Assembly: GCA_008360955.1 (NCBI GenBank)
Contig: LUCM01009405.1
Coordinates: 52,762 to 116,761 of the forward strand
Direction of reading: 5' to 3'
Origin: Fasciolopsis buskii
Lineage: Eukaryota; Platyhelminthes; Trematoda; Plagiorchiida; Fasciolidae
DNA length: 64,000 nt
A program made the translations under genes and the position numbers. Positions 48,120 to 61,409 of the stretch are shown here, one piece after another. A model generated the notes under the pieces. That model had not been told where the DNA came from. It did not search any database and was given only the letters and a program-made list of their open reading frames with translations. Each line of letters starts with the position of its first letter. The stretch's first letter is position 1.

Positions 48120-50600
48120 CACAAAACATTTAGAGCTCTGGAGGTCAATTGTCATTATACGAAACCGAAGTAAGGCCTAACATGGATTAATCTTCCATCA
48201 TGCATTCCAGCGAGACAGAATAACGGACTCGGGATCGAGAATGTTCAACATCCTTTGAAAGACGACTTCCGGGCTTCTCTGCATCGCTTAACCACATGGA
48301 ACGTTCCAAAGAACCAAGCCTGGATCCCTTTCGCTTCTCCTAGTTCTAATTCATCTTTTTTTTAGAAAGCTCATAGCTAAAATAATATGCATTTCCGCAC
48401 CTGAGTGGGAGTTAGCTATCTCATGTGCTCCTTGATGCCCTAAAGTCTTGGTGTCAGTGCTCTTATCAAGGATAACAATTAGGGAGACGTTTTCATCATG
48501 AAACCCTTCTTCCCATGGAATGAACCTCTGAAACATATAAGAATGATTTCTTACTCCCTTTTTACCCTTAAAAATGAAATTGAAATGGCAATAACATTGC
48601 AAAATCTGTGAAACTTATATGATCCGTAAAGCTCAAAAGAACGAATATAAGAGTCAAGCTCAGGGTACAGATTCAAATTTAACTTCAAACAAACGGGTAT
48701 ATGGCTTATCCCAGCCGCCTAAACGAGGTCTGGCTTTTTGTATTCCCGTAGCCCCCGTTTATGCGTATTGGCGCAGCCGCAGGCTGAAAACTCCGGCACA
48801 TTTCTCGTAATTTTTGGCAAAGAATCAAACATAAGGCAATTTTCACCCCTCATTTTTGCGCTCATTGATTACCTTTGGGCTCAGGGTGCATTGCCAGACA
48901 AATATAACACTTACAAGGAAATATTTAATTTATTAACGAAACGGCTCTTTTTGGTCGCAGTTAACCATCCAATGTGCAAGAGATGGCATCATTTTCTGCC
49001 CCGTTCTGCACGTCACATATCGTTTCACCTTCTCATTGCCGCGCCCCAACATGCCTCGGCCATGTTTCTTTTTTCACCATCCGGGATCTCGCCCCTCCTT
49101 GCAGGTTTCTACACACACTGTCACAAGTCTAAGAAGTACTATCTGGGGACGGACATATATGAAGTGCTACCCAGGCCACACCGAATGAGAATGCCACTGA
49201 TACTCTGCATGACTCATCAAGGAAAACTAGCACACTTCTCGCACGCCTGGTCAGAAATCAAGGTCGCGATCCCCAACATTAATGGATAATTAACACCAAA
49301 CTTCATAGTTTATTGTCATAGCCCACCGACCGTGGCTAGCAAGCTCGCCATATTGACAGCCAATCGCTACGAAGGCACCCACACACAAATCACTGCTCCG
49401 AATTTCTTCGCCGGTTATTACCTCCAAATATGCCGCTTTTACCCCTTCGATTCCACCGGCTATTTTTATAAAGGCAGCTGCCATTAGTTTGGCCCTCAAA
49501 AGCAAAAAAGAGCAATAAGACTCTTTCGTGTTTGGTTCTGGCTTACAAGTGTCGGATATATCTTTGTAGGCATGTGACATTATTCGTCCTTCCCTTTCTC
49601 ACTGTCGCTGCCGTTTCCTCGAACACCAAATTATGGTTTCCCTTTTTTGTCATTACCCTCCCTCCCTCTGCATTCCTGACTATTTTCTCGGCTGTAGCAA
49701 TCACCATAAGATGAATGACGACCATAGACATCCACATTGTAATATTGGCTTCAACTGCCCATTTGTATTATTCTCTCGAGCTGTTTTGGCATATTTTGAC
49801 GATTTCTCACCTTGCACTAACGGTTTCTATTGGTTTCCTGTGTCACGGTCCAGCCTCCATGTTCATCTCATAAACTTATATATATGTTCACTCTGGTATT
49901 ATCTAGAAATTCGCCGCCAACCTCAAAATGATCTTTGCGCTTGCGATGAGCATAAATGTTGTATAGAAACACCTTCGAAGAACGGCACCTTTGATTTTTC
50001 GGGAAAATATTCGACATGTAAAATATCGTAATTTTCATTTTACACGAGAACCATCATGTATTTTGCAACTTTTGATATCCCAATAACATTTGATGTGATC
50101 GTGCAATCAAACATGCCTTTCTGGCCGTCTGAGAAAGATAACGCGAATATTATTAACAATACGCTGAGCAAAGCACTCAGTGCCGGTAGGTCTATTTGAA
50201 ACTAAAATGGGTCATGGGTTCTTCCTGTGGTCTTCAGATTTAAATTGTTGACGACTACGGTCCGAAAAGACGCCTGGGGAAATCGGTAGGTACATCCGAA
50301 AATTGATAGCTATGAAGGCGTTTGAACTGCAGTATATGATAGTTGGAGGCCATCACATAGGCTGAACGTTAAAGTGGTGGGCTTGTTAGAGACGGTCGGC
50401 AGGTCTTACAATGAGATTGGTCGACTCATGACAAGTATGTTTTGTAATCACGGTTAGCAGCCCTTGCCTCCAGGCATTAGCGTGGCGGCAGGTGCATTTT
50501 CCTTGACAGATCACGTGGGTTAACAGCAGCATTTTGTTTCAACGTAGCCTGAAAAGCCGACCATATTTTTCCGTTTCTGGGTAGCATATGAGAATCTTGA
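48120..50600. other. Region without recognised genes, one 183-aa open frame
   Basis: The open frame at 48738-49289 (plus) is long for this window (MYSRSPRLCVL..., later HKSKKYYLGTDIYEVLPR) but has no family motif I know. Another at 49633-50031 (132 aa) is Cys-rich by chance or otherwise. Part may be the 3' end of the LINE relic to the left. Confidence 0.35.
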
Positions 50601-52451
50601 GGTGATTTTCTTTGTTAATAAAGAGAAACATGAGAGATTGCTCCCGGAAACTAACTGGTGTTTCTCCGGTTCGGCAAAAAGAGAGCCACGTAAGCAAAGA
50701 GCGAAAAGGCGCGAATGTTGGAGGCCTGGCGGTATTCCAACTGAGTCTTATTCTAAGGGCAACAAAAATCACGGTGAACGATGTAAGATGGAAAGTAAGA
50801 AGCGTATATTGGCGCCATCCTGCGCATATGTTTCCTTACCTGTCTAGGGTTATGTATGGGATAATATTACTAATAGTAATTTCGATAGTGCAAGGTACAT
50901 CCTCCTTAAGTCAGGATTTTGTGATAATGATGACATACAGGTTTGTGGACGCAGAAAAGCTCTGCAGATGACTGAGCTTATGTGGAACTTAACGACATTC
51001 AGCTACCGCAAAATGGAGAGCTACATAATTGCCGAGGCCGGGCGAGTGGTGAGGTTGCAAAAGAGAGAGGTGGTGCACGACGAGTCAGGAATAACGGGAA
51101 TAAGTGGCAATAATTCTGTTTTAGTTGACTTTGAAAGGGATATAATGCATGAAGGTAAAGATGAAGCAGGTGGGGGGCAGACGACATTCTTCATCACATT
51201 AGCATGGAGGCAACCCAAAGTACTGGGAGGACGAGTGGCGGGTGAGGATAAAAAGGACTGTATTGGAGAAGAATTAACGAGATGGTGATGGTCCAGGAGG
51301 GAGTGAGGAAAGGGGAATCCTCCGGTTGGGTAGTTATGAACTAAATAGAGACTGCGGTGTGATGTAAAACGACCCACTTGTGTCAGCCTGGGTTTTGGTA
51401 AGCCGAGTTTTGTAATAGTGCCGGCATGATGGAACAGGTATAAGAATGGAGACTGTTCAGTAGAGTCCTTGAAATATGGTGAAACAGTGCAGGCATTTGC
51501 CAAGGAAATGCTAACGCATTGCCAATTATTTTGATTCTTCGATGCAGATCTACGATTTTATCCAAGCGTAGAGATTCCATGGGGGATGACTTTTCCGTAG
51601 TCGTGAAAGCGGAGGAGGGCAGAAGAAAGTTTATGCGGTTAGGTGAAGGACATGGAGGTCCCGGGGTGGCAGGAATAACCATGTGGTATAATGGAAGATT
51701 TTTGGCTGATTTAACTGCTGATCTAATGACGCCGGTTTTGGTCCACCAACGAGTGATTCACGCACCTTGATGGCTTAATCCCACGTTTATTATCGATATC
51801 TAATATTTAAGTTGTCTCGTCTGAACAGAGTGCCTTTCGATTAATGTCAGACATTTTACGCTTACCGAGAGATAAGTAGAAGATTATACTATGGCGTTTT
51901 TGGAAATCTGTTACACGAGATGTTAATGGGTTGTCTGCTTCATCGCTTGCCTTTGGCATAGGCGAGGCCAGATATACAGGTCTGTATTTTGCGCTTCAAC
52001 AAGTACCAGGTGGCTTTGCAGAATTTTCATGTAATGGAGCCGTTTTTGGGAATGCGTCTGTGGGCATTCTAAGGGCCTCCGACTGAAGAATGGTTTTTTT
52101 TGGTTGAGCTGATGATCGTGAAGGAATTAGATGAAGCCGTCATCGCCTATCCAACCACGAACTACTTTACAATGGCGAGATTGAGGGGCTAAAGCGGCTC
52201 TGCGTAGGATCTGTTCAAAACTTGTTTACGTAGTCTAAACCAGTGGCAAGGGCGTCATTTCATGTTGCGAGTAAAGAAAATGGCATTTTATTCGTGCCTA
52301 ATGGAACGCGGTTGGGAACGTTCAAAGCATAACGCTTGACTCCATTGGGCTTCGGTGCATAATTTGTAAGAAACCGAGTCATTCGACCAAAAGGTAACGG
52401 CTAGATTTTAGCGTACAGGATTTTCAGTTTTCTTGTGAGTCACTTGAAAGG

Positions 52452-52490
52452 AAGCGGTATTAAGATCAGCGGTTCCACCAGTGACATTTT
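52452..52490 (+). repeat. 39-nt direct repeat, copy 1 (probable LINE 3' end)
   Basis: AAGCGGTATTAAGATCAG...CCACCAGTGACATTTT recurs at 53254-53292 with two C/T differences. Here it is followed directly by an AAT microsatellite, typical of a LINE 3' tail. Confidence 0.75.
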
Positions 52491-52507
52491 ATAATAATAA
52501 TAATAAT
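52491..52507 (+). repeat. (AAT)n microsatellite tail
   Basis: ATAATAATA... about 17 bp directly after the 39-nt repeat. Confidence 0.9.
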
Positions 52508-53253
52508 ACCGTATATTTCTCGATTTGCGAGAGGCATGCGCATGGCAAGATCAAATTTTGCAAGGATGATGCACAGGAAACGTAGATGATAGAAGTGAAA
52601 TGGGATAAGATGGTGGGAGCAATAATGAGTTTTTCGGAGGCTCACTGGAATGTTAAATGAGATGCTGCAAAGCAATAGGGGAATTACAAGTATGCCAGTG
52701 AAAAGCAAAAAGTAGAAAACTCAATTTTTAAGGCTGAGAAATAGTTTACTGGGACTGTTTGCAAGTAGCGGACAACGAGTCATTTCGTGTTTAAGTGCAC
52801 TAAATGTGCTCACTGCTGGCACACAACATGGACGGAGCCCGACGGTGGATAGTGATATATGGCTAGAGACACCAAGCGTCGGAAGCGTTACGTAATGGAC
52901 GAAAACGTGAAGCTGAAGAGACGACAAGCAGTGGTAATGCGGTACTTGGATAGAAGTGGTGAAAACCAGGCAAATTGGATGAGATACGTAGCTGACAACA
53001 AAGGGCCAAAAAATGTGGGAAAAGATTGTCCCATAGTATCTGGAGGAAATTTGTGAAGCTTTGGATGCGGAACTCCAAGGATATTGATAATATCTACATA
53101 CGGATGGTGGTAAGCTGTACCGAGAGTCTCGTCAGATAAGGGAGGTTATGTGCATGAACACTCCTAAAATACAATAGCCAAGAATGTCGTCTATGCTGTC
53201 ATTTGCATTGTCGCATCTTTTGATCCTAGTCAGCAGTACGGGTGGGGGAAATT

Positions 53254-53292
53254 AAGCGGTATTAAGATCAGTGGTTCCACCAGTGATATTTT
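53254..53292 (+). repeat. 39-nt direct repeat, copy 2
   Basis: Near-identical partner of 52452-52490, here followed by GTATACTAACTAATGAG instead of AAT units. The preceding 400 bp (52860-53250) reads coding-like (TKRRKRYVMDENVKLKRRQA, then MRYVADNKGPKNV) and may be the tail of a second copy. Confidence 0.7.
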
Positions 53293-53299
53293 GTATACT

Positions 53300-55900
53300 A
53301 ACTAATGAGTCGCATGCTCTTATTTCTCTGCTTTATTACTAGCAACCAAGACCACACCCATGGCATTCGCACCATGCTTTGGAGACCGGCAAAGGGGCTG
53401 TGAATGTATTCAAGCGGCGCATCCAGCCGCTTTGATCTTCGCACGCATGCGTGTGGAGACCCGCATTTTTGAATAAGCGGTTAGATGTTTTCAGGGTAGG
53501 AGGAACGTAGTTGCTGGTAAGCGAGGCTGTGTCACACGGCACATGACTATGTGATTAATAAGTCACATAGATAGGCCAATAGGTGGGTGAAATCGTAAAA
53601 GTTTGACCGTGAGATTGTGTTCAATACAGCAGCTACGCTGGGATTGTGCCGGTGATTGTATTTCGGCAGTCGTAGTTCAGCTGAGGTATCGACTAACGGC
53701 TTATTTGAGAATACGGGTAAAAGCCAACAGATAATAGAAACAAAAGGTCTATCGGCCTTAAAAACGCAATGAAACTGACAAACCACACTAAAGCTGCTGC
53801 TGGCTAAAACGAATTCTCGATAAACACGAACGAGTGACGAAATGCAAAAATACTAAACGATATGGGTTTCGCGTTAATTTTGTTCAACGAGATGGTGTGA
53901 ACCATTACGAGAATTCGCATATGGGAAAAGGAGCGGGCAGACCGCTAGATAGAGCATTAGATTTCAATCAAGCCTTTATCTCTGGTTCTGTACGTTTTTT
54001 GAATCCTGCTTGTGCGGGGTCAAGACGGTTTATTTTGGTGTCCCTGAAAGGCCACTAGCTAATGGCCACCCTTTATTCCGAAAACAAGGCTACAATTTGT
54101 CTTCTTACCTCGGCCATACACTTCACTAATTGCGTGTCTTTGGATCGCTTGCTTTAACGTTGTTCATCCGCTCACCATCCAGAACCGTTTTCTTATGATG
54201 CTCAGCATCCGATTTTCCCTGCTCGTTTCTACACTGCATGCACAAGCAGATCAACGACCAGATATTTTTCGTTAAAGCTGAGATGGGAGTTAGTCACATT
54301 CGCAGCTAACCTTCGACAAGTTTGTGGTTCACACGTACTGAGCTTCTGCTCATCGGTATTGATCTTCTCCCATTGTTGTCCCTTAGCTCTACACCAAGGC
54401 CTTCGGGTTGTAGCATTTGGATGGAGTCGCATTTTGCCAGCTGCAGCTCTTCTGAAGTCAGCACCAAAACACCATCAGCATCAACTACCTTCGAGGCTCG
54501 TCAGCCGAACCAGCATCTTGAGAAGCAGTGTCCACGACGAGCACCGGTTGAGCCTAGATAGAAAAGGAACGCGAGTAACCGATAAAATTTTCATTTTGCT
54601 GTTCTTCACTTCCAAAGCATTTCGAGGCTGGCCACTGTGGTTGATCACGAGCAAATGTTTCTCAGAAGGGCTGAACATTTCTGGGCCGTCAATCTATGGT
54701 ACCAGTGACTGTGGGCTTGTCGCCCCGCGGGAGTATAGGTCATATGGGTTGTCGGCTGAGTTTGCATGCCTCCAATGTACGACCTGTATTCCATCGTGCA
54801 CAACTGAGAGCCAGTTTGCAATAAAGGTATTAACATTGTGGATGTGATGCAGTACGATCGTTGGATCCGTCCAACGGGCTGCCGTTCAGAAAGTAGATTT
54901 GGATTTTCTCACAATCTGGACTACCTTTACTGCCAAAACTGCCTCACATCACCCCAGTTGTGGGAGGGATGCTGACTTCTAAGTTGCGGCTGAAGCCTTT
55001 GCCATCTACGTATTTACGTCGCAAATACCGTCTACTGTACTCAAACGTCCATGCACTGCAGCATCGTAACCAACTTCAAGTGGATCTGAAAATGCATGCA
55101 ATTCTCGTTTCTGTTTTATGTCGTATAGAAGCAGGATTTGTAGACGTTTTGCGCCCGTCAGTCCACTAAGACCGGTCGGAAATGTTTACCAAGACAGATC
55201 TTCTCCGGGATCATTACGCTCCTCGCAACCAGTTTTCTTCTAGCGTAGCCATTAAAGCAAAGTAACCCCGGAAAGCAGCCACAGAGAAGCAAACCAAGGA
55301 GGATCGTACGAGCTGAACGCAGATTATAGAATCCCCTAAGTGTAACTGGTTGGTTGGGAATGTTCAGTTGAGAAACGAATGCAATGGTCCCGGCGTTTCG
55401 TTGCACCCCGAGATGGCGTTTCGTTGGCATGGGGAAACACCGGGCGGATGAGTTCTCCCTGGTCATTCGTTTGCTGAGACAACTCTTAGGTAAACAGAAG
55501 CGTTGATCAACTACATTTTAAGATAAAAACCGCCATATTTTAACAGCTTCCTCAACCCAACCAGCTTTACTTTGGCCATTTTGCCCCCTACCTAATGATC
55601 GAGGTCGTTGCCAAAATAAAAATTTGCCAGTAATGCCGTACATTATGGTCGATTCAGCTGGCTCTCTGGGTACTGCCACTGTCCCTTGCAATGGATAATT
55701 TGCGCAAAAAGGCGACGATAATGCAACGAATGAAAGGGATATCATCTTGTACTCCATCACTGGTATGTCTGTATTATTTGCAGACGAACAAAAGAAGATC
55801 TGCATATTTCTGCCTATTTCAGGCACTGGCGAGGAGCCTATCGAAAATCGCGGCCCCACCCAAGGTGAGTCAAAATAAAGGTAAACCGAGGGAACGGGAA
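53300..55900. other. Region without recognised genes
   Basis: Open frames up to 162 aa (54359-54847, plus) and 148 aa (55518-55964, minus) show no motif I can name. No tRNA, SINE or LINE block was recognised here. Confidence 0.4.
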
Positions 55901-56619
55901 GTTTGAACAGTGAGCGGCCTTTGCTCTTCTTTAAATCCAAGTCCCAAATTGATTTCCAATCCAAAATCGTTCCACCTCATCAATCCGCACTCTCTTTGAT
56001 CTCTCGGCCCGGCATTTGGATACTGCGAAATGCTCCTTTCCACCCAATTTAATTTGATGACAATCATCAATTTTCTTATAATCCGTAGCACTACAACGAA
56101 CTGGCATTGACAGATTTAGGAGATCTAACAGACTTAGCCGAATCAAAAGCACCCAAAACGTTAGCAGATGAACCTTGGGGTGCTGCTGAGTAACGCTGAA
56201 CTTCTGATTATTTTCTGGGCATCTCTAATCTTCTCTTATTCCAAATTAATCGATTAGATTATCGTAAACAGCATTTGAGCGACGCCTAGCCGAAGTGGAA
56301 TCTTAAATTCAAGACAGAGCTGATAGGCAACTTCCGCGTTAAGGTATATAAAGTTAAACAATTTACAAGCAAGGAAGAACTTCAAATATGTGGCCACAAA
56401 GAGTCAAAATGCCAGCTGACATCACGGTACGGAGAAACGCACACAGTTCACGCGGGTCCCAAATCATCCAGGTTTAAAATCGCGCGATAATTTCAAGCAA
56501 ACAAGCTTTCAAGAAAACGAAGGCATCCATTGAGCAAGGCATCAAAGCCTTTTTTTATGACAGCAGTTTCAAGAAATTTGATACAAGAGGGAATTTTTTC
56601 CAGAAAATGACCGCTAGCC

Positions 56620-57590
56620 AAGGTTGAAATCGGTGGAGCGTCCCGGTGTTTGGTACTCTAGCCGCCGTTATTTTTTATTGTTCCTGAATGGCGTAACTAC
56701 GACTCAAAGGTGTTCTTACTCGTTCTTTTCGGATGACGTGAAGGTGGGTGGAGCTTCTGAATGGGATGCTCTAGGCAAGGGTATCGCCTCGGCATCAATA
56801 TGCGCCAAATTCCGGGTCCGCCCATTCACTCAAGTAACAGCCATCTGTTTTCAAGAACTGCAGAGGTCATTTCAAGTGCGCACGGAAGTAGTGTTTTCAT
56901 AACAAATGCAATAGCCAGAGTGAAGGATGTTGTAACCCACGTTGCATCTGATTATAGGTTGGCTGACCAGCGTGCTTTGGCCACAGAGGAAGCCACGGGA
57001 GAGCATTCTAGACTGAGGTCAACGCTTTAGAACCGAAATGCAGAGATTTTCGTTACCATGTACAAGGACGTTTTTCGGCCTCACTTATAATATCGATTTC
57101 TTGCTTGGTTAACATTGTTCCATAAAGTCAACCGTTGTTTTGTAGGTGTAGGGACCATCCGTGCCCACGACCTAAGATCACGGACAGAAGGCCCACGAAC
57201 AGAGCTTGAATGATTTGGGCTTGTGCCCACTGGAATTTCGAAGGGATTTGGTGATATGTCTGAGACGGCTAAGAATCACTTCTGCTCTATGCTAACTAAA
57301 CTGAACTGATCTGACCTCACGTGACCTTGAGAATCCCTTGAGACGGCTGCCTTCACCGTTTTTCCGTGTTTTCGTGCACTTATTTTTCGGATATTTCGGT
57401 AGGCGATTTTAGCGGTAGTCGATTATTCAAAAGTCGAAGCAACCCTGGAGGTCGGTACTTCTCATTACGCGATTTACTTGGATTCAATTATTCCAGAGTT
57501 TTTAATACAGTCAGAGAATCTGGATTACCGCGTATACGCATTTCTTCAGGAGCATTTTTGTGTGGCCTAAGGATCAAGCTTTAACTTTTT
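56620..57590 (+). mobile_element. CR1/Jockey-like LINE relic (RT 3' half)
   Basis: The frame at 56624-56902 reads VWYSSRRYFLLFLNGVTTTQ, then YSFFSDDVKVGGASEWDALG, with FSDD in place of the FADD catalytic box. Then come VTHVASDYRLADQRALATEE (about 56940-57000), NRNAEIFVTMYK and DLRSRT (57030-57190). These match the region after the RT box in this LINE group. Frameshifts occur throughout. Confidence 0.8.
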
Positions 57591-57700
57591 GATTTTTCTT
57601 TGTTGCTGGTTAAAAATAATTTGATCTATCAGAGCCGTTGATGCTTGCCGGGAAAAATATTTCGATTTGCACGTGTATGTAATTATCAAGGCATTCTAAT

Positions 57701-57719
57701 GATATATATATATATATAT
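57701..57719. repeat. (TA)n microsatellite
   Basis: Nine TA units lying just beyond the last readable coding block of the minus-strand LINE at 57720-59065, as a 3' tail would. Confidence 0.9.
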
Positions 57720-59065
57720 GCATGAATATTCATAAATATGTATTCCATGTTAATTCACTTAAGCGTGCGCACGATAAAAATTTAGTTTTGGTTCAATCGA
57801 GCGTCCAGTTCCGTGTTTTCGGCGGGTATCCGATGTTTCCCACGCAACCTACCACATCCACCAAACAAAATTCGCATACATTTCTGATGGCCATGGCTTT
57901 AATCCCGTCCACGTTGCTGCAGCTAATCACCTTTTTGGAGAGGCGGTTCCATAATGGAATCACCTTGATTGGTGGAAATGCTAGCCTCCATTTGAATCCT
58001 TGTGGGGGCTCTGCTGCGTCATTAAGCTATGCCCTGGTGTGAGTGAATAATTCGTCGCGCTTTATACCTGCAAGACCCTTGACCATTTTGAACATCCCAG
58101 TTAGACCTCAAGGGATGCGTCTGAGGGTGAGGGGGTAATGCCAAACTCTTGGAGTTCTGTATCATAGGTGTTGTGCTGTTGGACAGTCAGCATTTTGGTG
58201 GGCAGTTTCTGCACCTCTACCAAACAATGTTTTTTGTAGGTGAAGCACCCAGGCCTGCACACTTTAGTGTCGATGTATCCAAGGCACTTCAGATCCTCTG
58301 AAAGGTTTTGCTGCTCTGAAACCAAAAGCTCCACTCCGGCCTAATTTTCTGTCTCGGCGCACTGTTTGGAGGGCTTAAGACTGCTCGATATGGCTATGAC
58401 CAAGTTATTGACATGGGAAACCTTCATGATATCCCGGACTCTATCCCTTCCGTCCTCCTTCACAGAGGTCAGCCTGTGACAATTTCCCTGGTTCCACAAA
58501 AGGTCCCACCTACATGATCGAATTTCGTCTGCTTCGATTTCTTCCTCCAGGTCTGGTGTGCCACTTTAATGTCAGAGAAACATTAGCTGTGGTTACGCAT
58601 CCTCCTCGCTGAGTAGTAGATTACAATTGGGGAAAGGATTGGTCCGGGTACGAATCCTTGAGGAACACAGCTTGGCATACCAGCTGGGCTGGTCATGTAA
58701 TTAAATCCTTACATTAAAAGTCCTTCCTTCAGAAATCTGTTTGCCAAAGTATTGGTTCACCTCGTGATCCCTAGTACTTTAGAGTCCAAGAACCGTGGTT
58801 GACTTAATTCGATGTAGCAAACTTTCGATCCGTTACCCTTTGTCTAATAGTCCTGGTCCTTTAGCTAGATACTTAGAAAAATACGTTAGGCAAGACTTTC
58901 ATACCATAAACCCATGCTGTGCAATTGAAATAACACCATGACTCACCGCGTGCTCGCATATCTGCCTCCCGATAATTTCATCCAGGCGCTTGCTTAGCAC
59001 ACAGAGTAGAATCACCGGCTTACTGTTTTCCGGTCTTGGTAGCTGCGTGCCGAACGATGGTAGCT
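57720..59065 (-). mobile_element. CR1/Jockey-like LINE relic (RT and C-terminus)
   Basis: On the minus strand: PVILLCVLSKRLDEIIGRQI, then SHGVISIAQHGFMV (59020-58905), the early RT blocks; a degraded middle with VLGL...STRDHEVNQYFGK and RTFNVRI (58790-58690); a PQG-type block in a shifted frame near 58660; KLPTKMLTVQQHNTYDTELQ with EFGITPSP (58210-58120); MFKMVKGLAGIKRDELF (58100-58050); and VIPLWNRLSKKVIS (about 57960-57920). The order and spacing match the RT and C-terminal domain of this LINE group. It is convergent with the plus-strand relic at 56.6 kb. Confidence 0.85.
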
Positions 59066-59084
59066 CTTCAGCAGAAGTAAACAC

Positions 59085-59640
59085 GCCTATGTCGAAGGCT
59101 CGGGCAGCCTGCGCTGGACTGAACCACTTTTGGCGTCGACCTGATGTTTCACTGAAGTTGAGAGGTCGTGTGTACTGTGCCGCAGTGCACTCAGTTGTGT
59201 TGTACGTTTGCGAGACATGGAATATGTGTGTGGGCAATGTTCGTCGGTTGAAGGTTTTCCAACCACCCGTGTCTACGTAGTATGGCTACGATTGGATGGA
59301 GTGATCCGGAGAGTAAATTGGAAGCATCCAGGAACCTCAGGTACAACGTAGGATGCACGGCTCTCAGCAAATACTTACTTGAGCGTCTAAAACTTAGTAT
59401 ACTACGTTCAGTAATAAGGTTTCACGTGTTGACGGATATGCGACCACTCAATCTACCATACTTGTGCCTTAATTTTGTGTTCCTACTAAGGAATGGAAGA
59501 AGCCATGTAGAGGCACAAACAGATGACGTAGCAACGTAGGAATGAGAAAAATGGTACAGCGAAGTTCGGATAAAGTAAGGTGTCTCACGTCTTCGTGGTT
59601 GGAGGTCCGAACAGACTCATACGACTTGCTTAGAGCTGGG
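59085..59640 (+). mobile_element. RTE-like LINE C-terminal relic
   Basis: The plus-strand frame reads SKARAACAGLNHFWRRPDVS, then LRGRVYCAAVHSVVLYVCE and NVRRLKVF (59089-59260), the conserved post-RT region of RTE elements. A following frame (ATIGWSDPESKLEASR, 59285-59330) continues it. It abuts the 5' edge of the minus-strand CR1-like relic, suggesting one inserted at or broke the other. Confidence 0.88.
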
Positions 59641-59879
59641 CAACTGAAGGATAATGGTAGTGAACAAGTGAAACAAGTGGCGATTAATCGTACTGTTCAG
59701 TTTTACTAATCGAGTCAGAATGATTGAGGAAGTACGTTATTGTTCAGTTAGAACTGTTGTTCAACGTGGTTGCTGCAGCAGCATACTTATACTTTTTCGC
59801 CTGGATGCTAAGGTCCCAACTGCCTGTTCCACTCTATGGTATTTACTCTATTTATAGAATCTTGTAATCGTAGGGAAAA

Positions 59880-61400
59880 GGCAGCGGTCAATGGTGTTTC
59901 GTCACTATCATCATCGTTCAGCTTTAAACAGCAAGGCAGCATTATCGAAGGTGACATCTTAGTACCCATGGGAAATAAACTAATCTCACATGCTTGCGTA
60001 CAGTCAACTCCATGTGCACTTCTTAGATACGTGGGTACAATCAGTGACTCGCCCCACGGCAATGGAATGCGTCCCTCATTCAAATATCATGGAGCAAGGA
60101 GGTAAGGGATTGCATCAGAGCTTTATCCACCGAGTTTTTGGAAAAGACATGGAGGCGAAGGTCGTCGGGACCGGCTGCTTTCCTCTCTTTAGAAACTGCA
60201 CACATTCACTTCCTTTTGGGGAGTCGAACAGGACACTCCTAAAGATTTTACAGCTTCCGTCGGATTGGCCTACATTTCGTGGAGTGTGTAGGTCCAGCTA
60301 AACTGTCCTTGAAGTGCTCTGCCCAAACGGTCTAGCCTTTGTTGTCACAATGATGAGTTCGTCACAATTACACTATCGCACACGACTTCACCGACCGAAA
60401 TTGCCGCCCACCGCTTAGGGGTATAAAGCACTAGAACAGCTTTTGACTGTTACCTGAGCAGAACCAGGTTCCTTCATCTCTTCGGCTGCCTTAACCAACC
60501 AGTTCTCACGTCAGTTTCTAAGACCTTCATCGCATCAGGCGACGCTGCAACTGTCGACACATCTTATTCACTTTCTTGCAGTTAGGACCAGCTGGCGTAT
60601 TTTTGCTCATAGGCACGGCGACCCTTGCCGAGATCCAGTGCTTATGACGGAAGACTGGACCTAAGACAGCAAGCGAAAATCATGCTTCCAAACGCATCGG
60701 TCTGCTTAGTTGGGTGATCCCAATGTCGATCTACATTGCTGCTCGCCGTGAGTTCTTTATTCTCGGAAAGATTTTTGCCCATGGCTGTTGCGGAACAGCC
60801 GAATCACACAGACGTTTGACAGTCAATCGGGTCTGTGGCTTGCGACGATGGACATTAGAGATGCCAGCAAAAATCGCAATTAAAACGTGGTCAACGTAGA
60901 CCTAGCAAGTTCTGGAAAAAACCGCCGCTAACGTAAGCTAACTGCGATATTGTCGATCTGACTCGACGCACCTGTCTGACGCGAACCGCTGTGTATGCAA
61001 ATTTGTACTAGAAGAGAATAGGTATATTGCCTTGCACAGAATTGGAGAAGTTCCTTTCCCCTTACCTGTTCGCCAGGCAGACAAAGGCGCCAGCGCCCAC
61101 CTAAAACAGGATTTCGGTGCACTCAGTTTTACCAACTATGTGTATTAATAATCACCTGCTACCATTACAATTTCAGAGCATTTGGTCTGATCGACAACAA
61201 AGGGTGACGAGGTTATCGTAGAACTCGGTCTTTTTCCATGTCTGTGCTGCAGTCTGTTGGAGCGTTTGCCGAGATAACAGTATAAACCACGCTATAACAC
61301 TACTAATACCTCTCGGACGCCGTGTGACCCCTGCAGATCTCATGGCACCCCCACACCCAACAAGCGACGGTTGACTTGAGAATCAGGTCTAATTAGGCTG
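59880..61400 (-). mobile_element. RTE-like LINE relic (endonuclease, linker, RT start)
   Basis: On the minus strand VISANAPTDCSTDMEKDR (61270-61215) is the AYAPTD block of an APE endonuclease. The frame 60928-61122 reads GGRWRLCLPGEQVRGKELLQ, then SGSRQTGASSQIDNIAVS, with the IDHIA-type catalytic region. A linker follows (KAAEEMKEPGSAQ, 60490-60450). Then INEERIP-like NEGRIPLPWGESLIVPTYL (60080-60025) opens the RT. The YADD part is absent and the fragment stops near 59880. Confidence 0.82.
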
Positions 61401-61409
61401 ATCGCCTTT

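Larger units (their letters stand above)
50680..52507 (+). mobile_element. Second-type LINE relic (endonuclease part to 3' tail)
   Basis: Plus-strand blocks NVGGLAVF (about 50717-50740) and VRSVYWRHP (about 50793-50819), and the frame 50968-51288 with KMESYIIAEAGRVVRLQKRE and DESGITGISGNNSVLVDF, resemble the later half of an APE-type LINE endonuclease, the final block corresponding to the usual GISDHN-LV motif. The 3' end appears to be the 39-nt block at 52452-52490 followed by (AAT)n. No RT core was recognised. Family assignment is uncertain. Confidence 0.5.

Noticed and set aside
51021..51503. 160-aa minus-strand open frame rich in Pro and Ser
   Set aside because: It lies opposite a purine-rich plus strand that carries an endonuclease-like LINE frame, and the minus frame has no motif of its own.
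54229..54847. Possible gypsy gag or RNase H relic
   Set aside because: Frames on both strands were read but no ordered set of motifs emerged.
57722..58042. 106-aa plus-strand open frame
   Set aside because: It is the complement of the well-matched C-terminal region of the minus-strand CR1-like LINE.
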